Shown: piece after piece, positions 4,883-6,447 of the stretch
Position numbering within the stretch: the stretch's first letter is position 1
Layout: each line of letters starts with the position of its first letter
Source: Actinomycetales bacterium
GTDB lineage: Bacteria; Actinomycetota; Actinomycetes; Actinomycetales; Actinomycetaceae
Assembly: GCA_012513625.1 (NCBI GenBank)
Contig: JAAZBW010000269.1
Span: 1-6,447, forward strand
DNA length: 6,447 nt
Direction of reading: 5' to 3'
Translations under genes and position numbers: made by a program
Notes under the pieces: generated by a model
Database searches by the model: none
Seen by the model: the letters and a program-made list of their open reading frames with translations, nothing else
What the model was told of the DNA's origin: nothing

Positions 4883-6447
4883 GGACGGGCTCCTCCTTCT
4901 TGGCGCTGCGCTCAGCCTGGATGTCCCGCAGGGCCGTGGTGAGGGTGCGGCCCCGGCCGCGCGGCACGCGCAGCAACAGGGTTTCGCCGCTCGGGCCCAG
5001 CATGTCACAGCCGGCGCGCTCGGCGGCCTCCGCCGAGACCTCGCGAAGTGCCGCGGGCGTCCCCTGAATCCGGGCCACGCGCCACGCGGGGGGGAAGTGG
5101 AGATCGTCTCGCTCGGCGAGTTCCCGGCGGGCCCATCCGGCAGGGTCCCACCGCACGCACGCCTGGGCGAGTCCCGGATCCGGTTCCCCGAGGATCATGG
5201 CGCTCCCGCCGTCGCCCACGCTGCGGACGAGGGAGAGCGCATGGATCCAGCGGTCGAGGGCCTGGGCGGAGGCCGCGAGCTCCGGGCGGGCGGTGGCCAC
5301 GGCCGCATCGAGGATGAGGGCCGCCGCATAACCCCGGTCCGCGACGGGTTCAGCGCCCGGGGTGGCGATCACGAGGCGTGGGCGGGAGTCCACCGCCCGG
5401 GTGATTCCCACGCGGCCGTTCGAGAGGGTGAGCGGAACGCCCGGGAAGGCGCGGCCGAGCTCGTCCGTGGTGCGTTCGGAGCCGACTGCGTACGCCGCGA
5501 GGCGCATGCTGCCGCACTCGGGGCATGTCACCTGCTGCGGACGGTCGCACCACTGGCACTGCGCGCCACCCCGCGGCGGGATCGAGAGCGGCCCGCCGCA
5601 GTGGCGGCAGCGGACCCGCGCTCCGCAGGAGCCGCACCGCACGGAGCGGAGGTAGCCGGAACGCGGCACGTGGACGAGGACCGGCCCGGACTCGAGCGCA
5701 CCCCGCACCAGGTCGAAGGCGGCCGAGGGTATCCGGCGCGCGTCGCCCCGCACATCGGCGGGCAGGGGCGCGTGCACCCGGGGAGCCGCCGCCCGCACCA
5801 CGTCCCGCGGTGCCGAGATCGCAACGGCGTGGCCGTCCTCCACCAACTGCTGGGCCACCACCGGGCGGGAGAGGGAGCCCACGAGCAGGGCGCACCCCTT
5901 CCGGAGCGCAGAGACCCCGAGTGCGGCGGGGTACGGCGCGTGGCGCTCCGTGAGGGAGTCATCCTCCGGGTCCCACACCACCACGAGGCCGAGGTCCGGG
6001 ACGGGGGCGAAGGCCGCGGAGCGGGTGCCCACCGTGATGGCGGCCGCTCCCCCGAGGATCCCGAGGAAGGCGCGGTTGCGGGGCGCAGGCTCGAGTTCGC
6101 CGTGGTACCGCTCCACGGGACCGAGGTCACTGAGGGCCGCTGCCACGAGTTCCACCTCGTTCGTGGTGGGTACGAGCACGAGGACCCGGCGTCCGGCGCG
6201 GAGGGTGGCCGCCACCGGGGCTCGCAGTTCGTGGCTCCATCGCGGCCGCGCATCCACCACCCCCGGCAACGCGGTCCACACGGCGCGCACCGGTGAACGG
6301 CCCTCGAGGTGGCTCAGGAACGCCAGCCCGCCCGTGTACTGGGCCCAGTCTCCCGCGGGCGCCGGAGCCTCCACGGGCACCTCGGTCACCACGGCGTTGC
6401 GTTCCACGGTGGCGTGGCGTGGCGGGATCGCGAGCCGGAGCACATCG
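4854..6447 (-). CDS. priA: PriA-type primosomal protein N' without helicase motifs, 5' end outside the window
   Basis: This is the C-terminal 530 or so residues of a PriA homologue; the frame is open at the right edge, so the start and the N-terminal DNA-binding region are missing. In most bacteria PriA recognises stalled forks and restarts replication as an SF2 helicase. Counting from the GTG at 6443, the zinc module is intact: eight cysteines at 270, 273, 279, 282, 296, 299, 307 and 310, in the CxxC-x5-CxxC and CxxC-x7-CxxC pattern of PriA. The helicase motifs are degraded. The Walker A region (about 55-70) has no GxGKT, the Walker B region reads VVWDPEDD where DEEHD is expected, and no AGRAGR-like motif VI is found. 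GTRSA at 139-143 and a C-terminal DLHFPPAWRVA remain. Actinobacterial PriA proteins are known to lack detectable helicase motifs, so this is a lineage trait and not recent decay. It heads the visible operon. Confidence 0.92.
   Translation of the reverse strand, partial: DVLRLAIPPRHATVERNAVVTEVPVEAPAPAGDWAQYTGGLAFLSHLEGRSPVRAVWTALPGVVDARPRWSHELRAPVAATLRAGRRVLVLVPTTNEVELVAAALSDLGPVERYHGELEPAPRNRAFLGILGGAAAITVGTRSAAFAPVPDLGLVVVWDPEDDSLTERHAPYPAALGVSALRKGCALLVGSLSRPVVAQQLVEDGHAVAISAPRDVVRAAAPRVHAPLPADVRGDARRIPSAAFDLVRGALESGPVLVHVPRSGYLRSVRCGSCGARVRCRHCGGPLSIPPRGGAQCQWCDRPQQVTCPECGSMRLAAYAVGSERTTDELGRAFPGVPLTLSNGRVGITRAVDSRPRLVIATPGAEPVADRGYAAALILDAAVATARPELAASAQALDRWIHALSLVRSVGDGGSAMILGEPDPGLAQACVRWDPAGWARRELAERDDLHFPPAWRVARIQGTPAALREVSAEAAERAGCDMLGPSGETLLLRVPRGRGRTLTTALRDIQAERSAKKEEPVRVQIDPADL
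4890..4900 (-). promoter_or_regulatory. Shine-Dalgarno sequence inside the 3' end of priA for the HAD gene
   Basis: The minus strand reads AGAAGGAGGAG within the Lys-Lys-Glu-Glu codons near the end of priA. Its AGGAGG core (4897-4892) lies 9 nt upstream of a GTG at 4882 that is in frame with the HAD hydrolase. This is the best ribosome-binding site seen near that gene and is why the upstream start was chosen. It could also be a chance result of Lys/Glu codon use. Confidence 0.55.

Noticed and set aside
4659..6296. Plus-strand open frame of 545 codons opposite priA and the HAD gene
   Set aside because: It is antisense to two genes with clear conserved motifs, and its composition is typical of a GC-driven shadow frame.

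Overview
The window is GC-rich (roughly 70 % by eye), tightly packed chromosomal DNA. All real genes lie on the minus strand. The high GC content, GTG starts, short overlaps between genes, a PriA without helicase motifs and an Arg/Gly-rich N-terminal extension on RsmB all point to an actinobacterium (Actinomycetota). I cannot place it more precisely.

Read in the direction of transcription (right to left), the first block is a housekeeping run. It holds priA (3' part only, open at the right edge), a HAD-superfamily hydrolase, fmt (methionyl-tRNA formyltransferase), rsmB (16S rRNA m5C967 methyltransferase) and rpe (ribulose-phosphate 3-epimerase). Spacing is minimal: the HAD gene overlaps priA by 29 nt if the start I prefer is right, HAD and fmt are 11 nt apart, fmt and rsmB share a GTGA overlap, and rsmB and rpe are 9 nt apart. 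This looks like one transcription unit for replication restart, initiator tRNA formylation, rRNA modification and the pentose phosphate pathway.

Immediately after the rpe stop a second unit begins: a TATACT -10 box, then a clear FMN riboswitch (RFN element), then a leader that can fold into a hairpin burying the Shine-Dalgarno sequence and the AUG. The gene it controls encodes an ABC transporter permease of the SsuC/TauC/ThiX type, and a lipoprotein gene follows with an ATGA overlap. The lipoprotein is cut by the left edge just after its lipobox cysteine. This arrangement fits a riboflavin (or flavin precursor) importer of the RibXY kind, made when FMN is scarce. No ATPase gene is visible; it may lie beyond the left edge.

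No tRNA, rRNA, insertion sequence, CRISPR array or long repeat was seen, and there is no gene-free stretch over 300 bases (the largest, 832-1038, is the riboswitch leader). I see no clearly undescribed system. The most informative parts are the riboswitch-transporter unit and its proposed expression platform.
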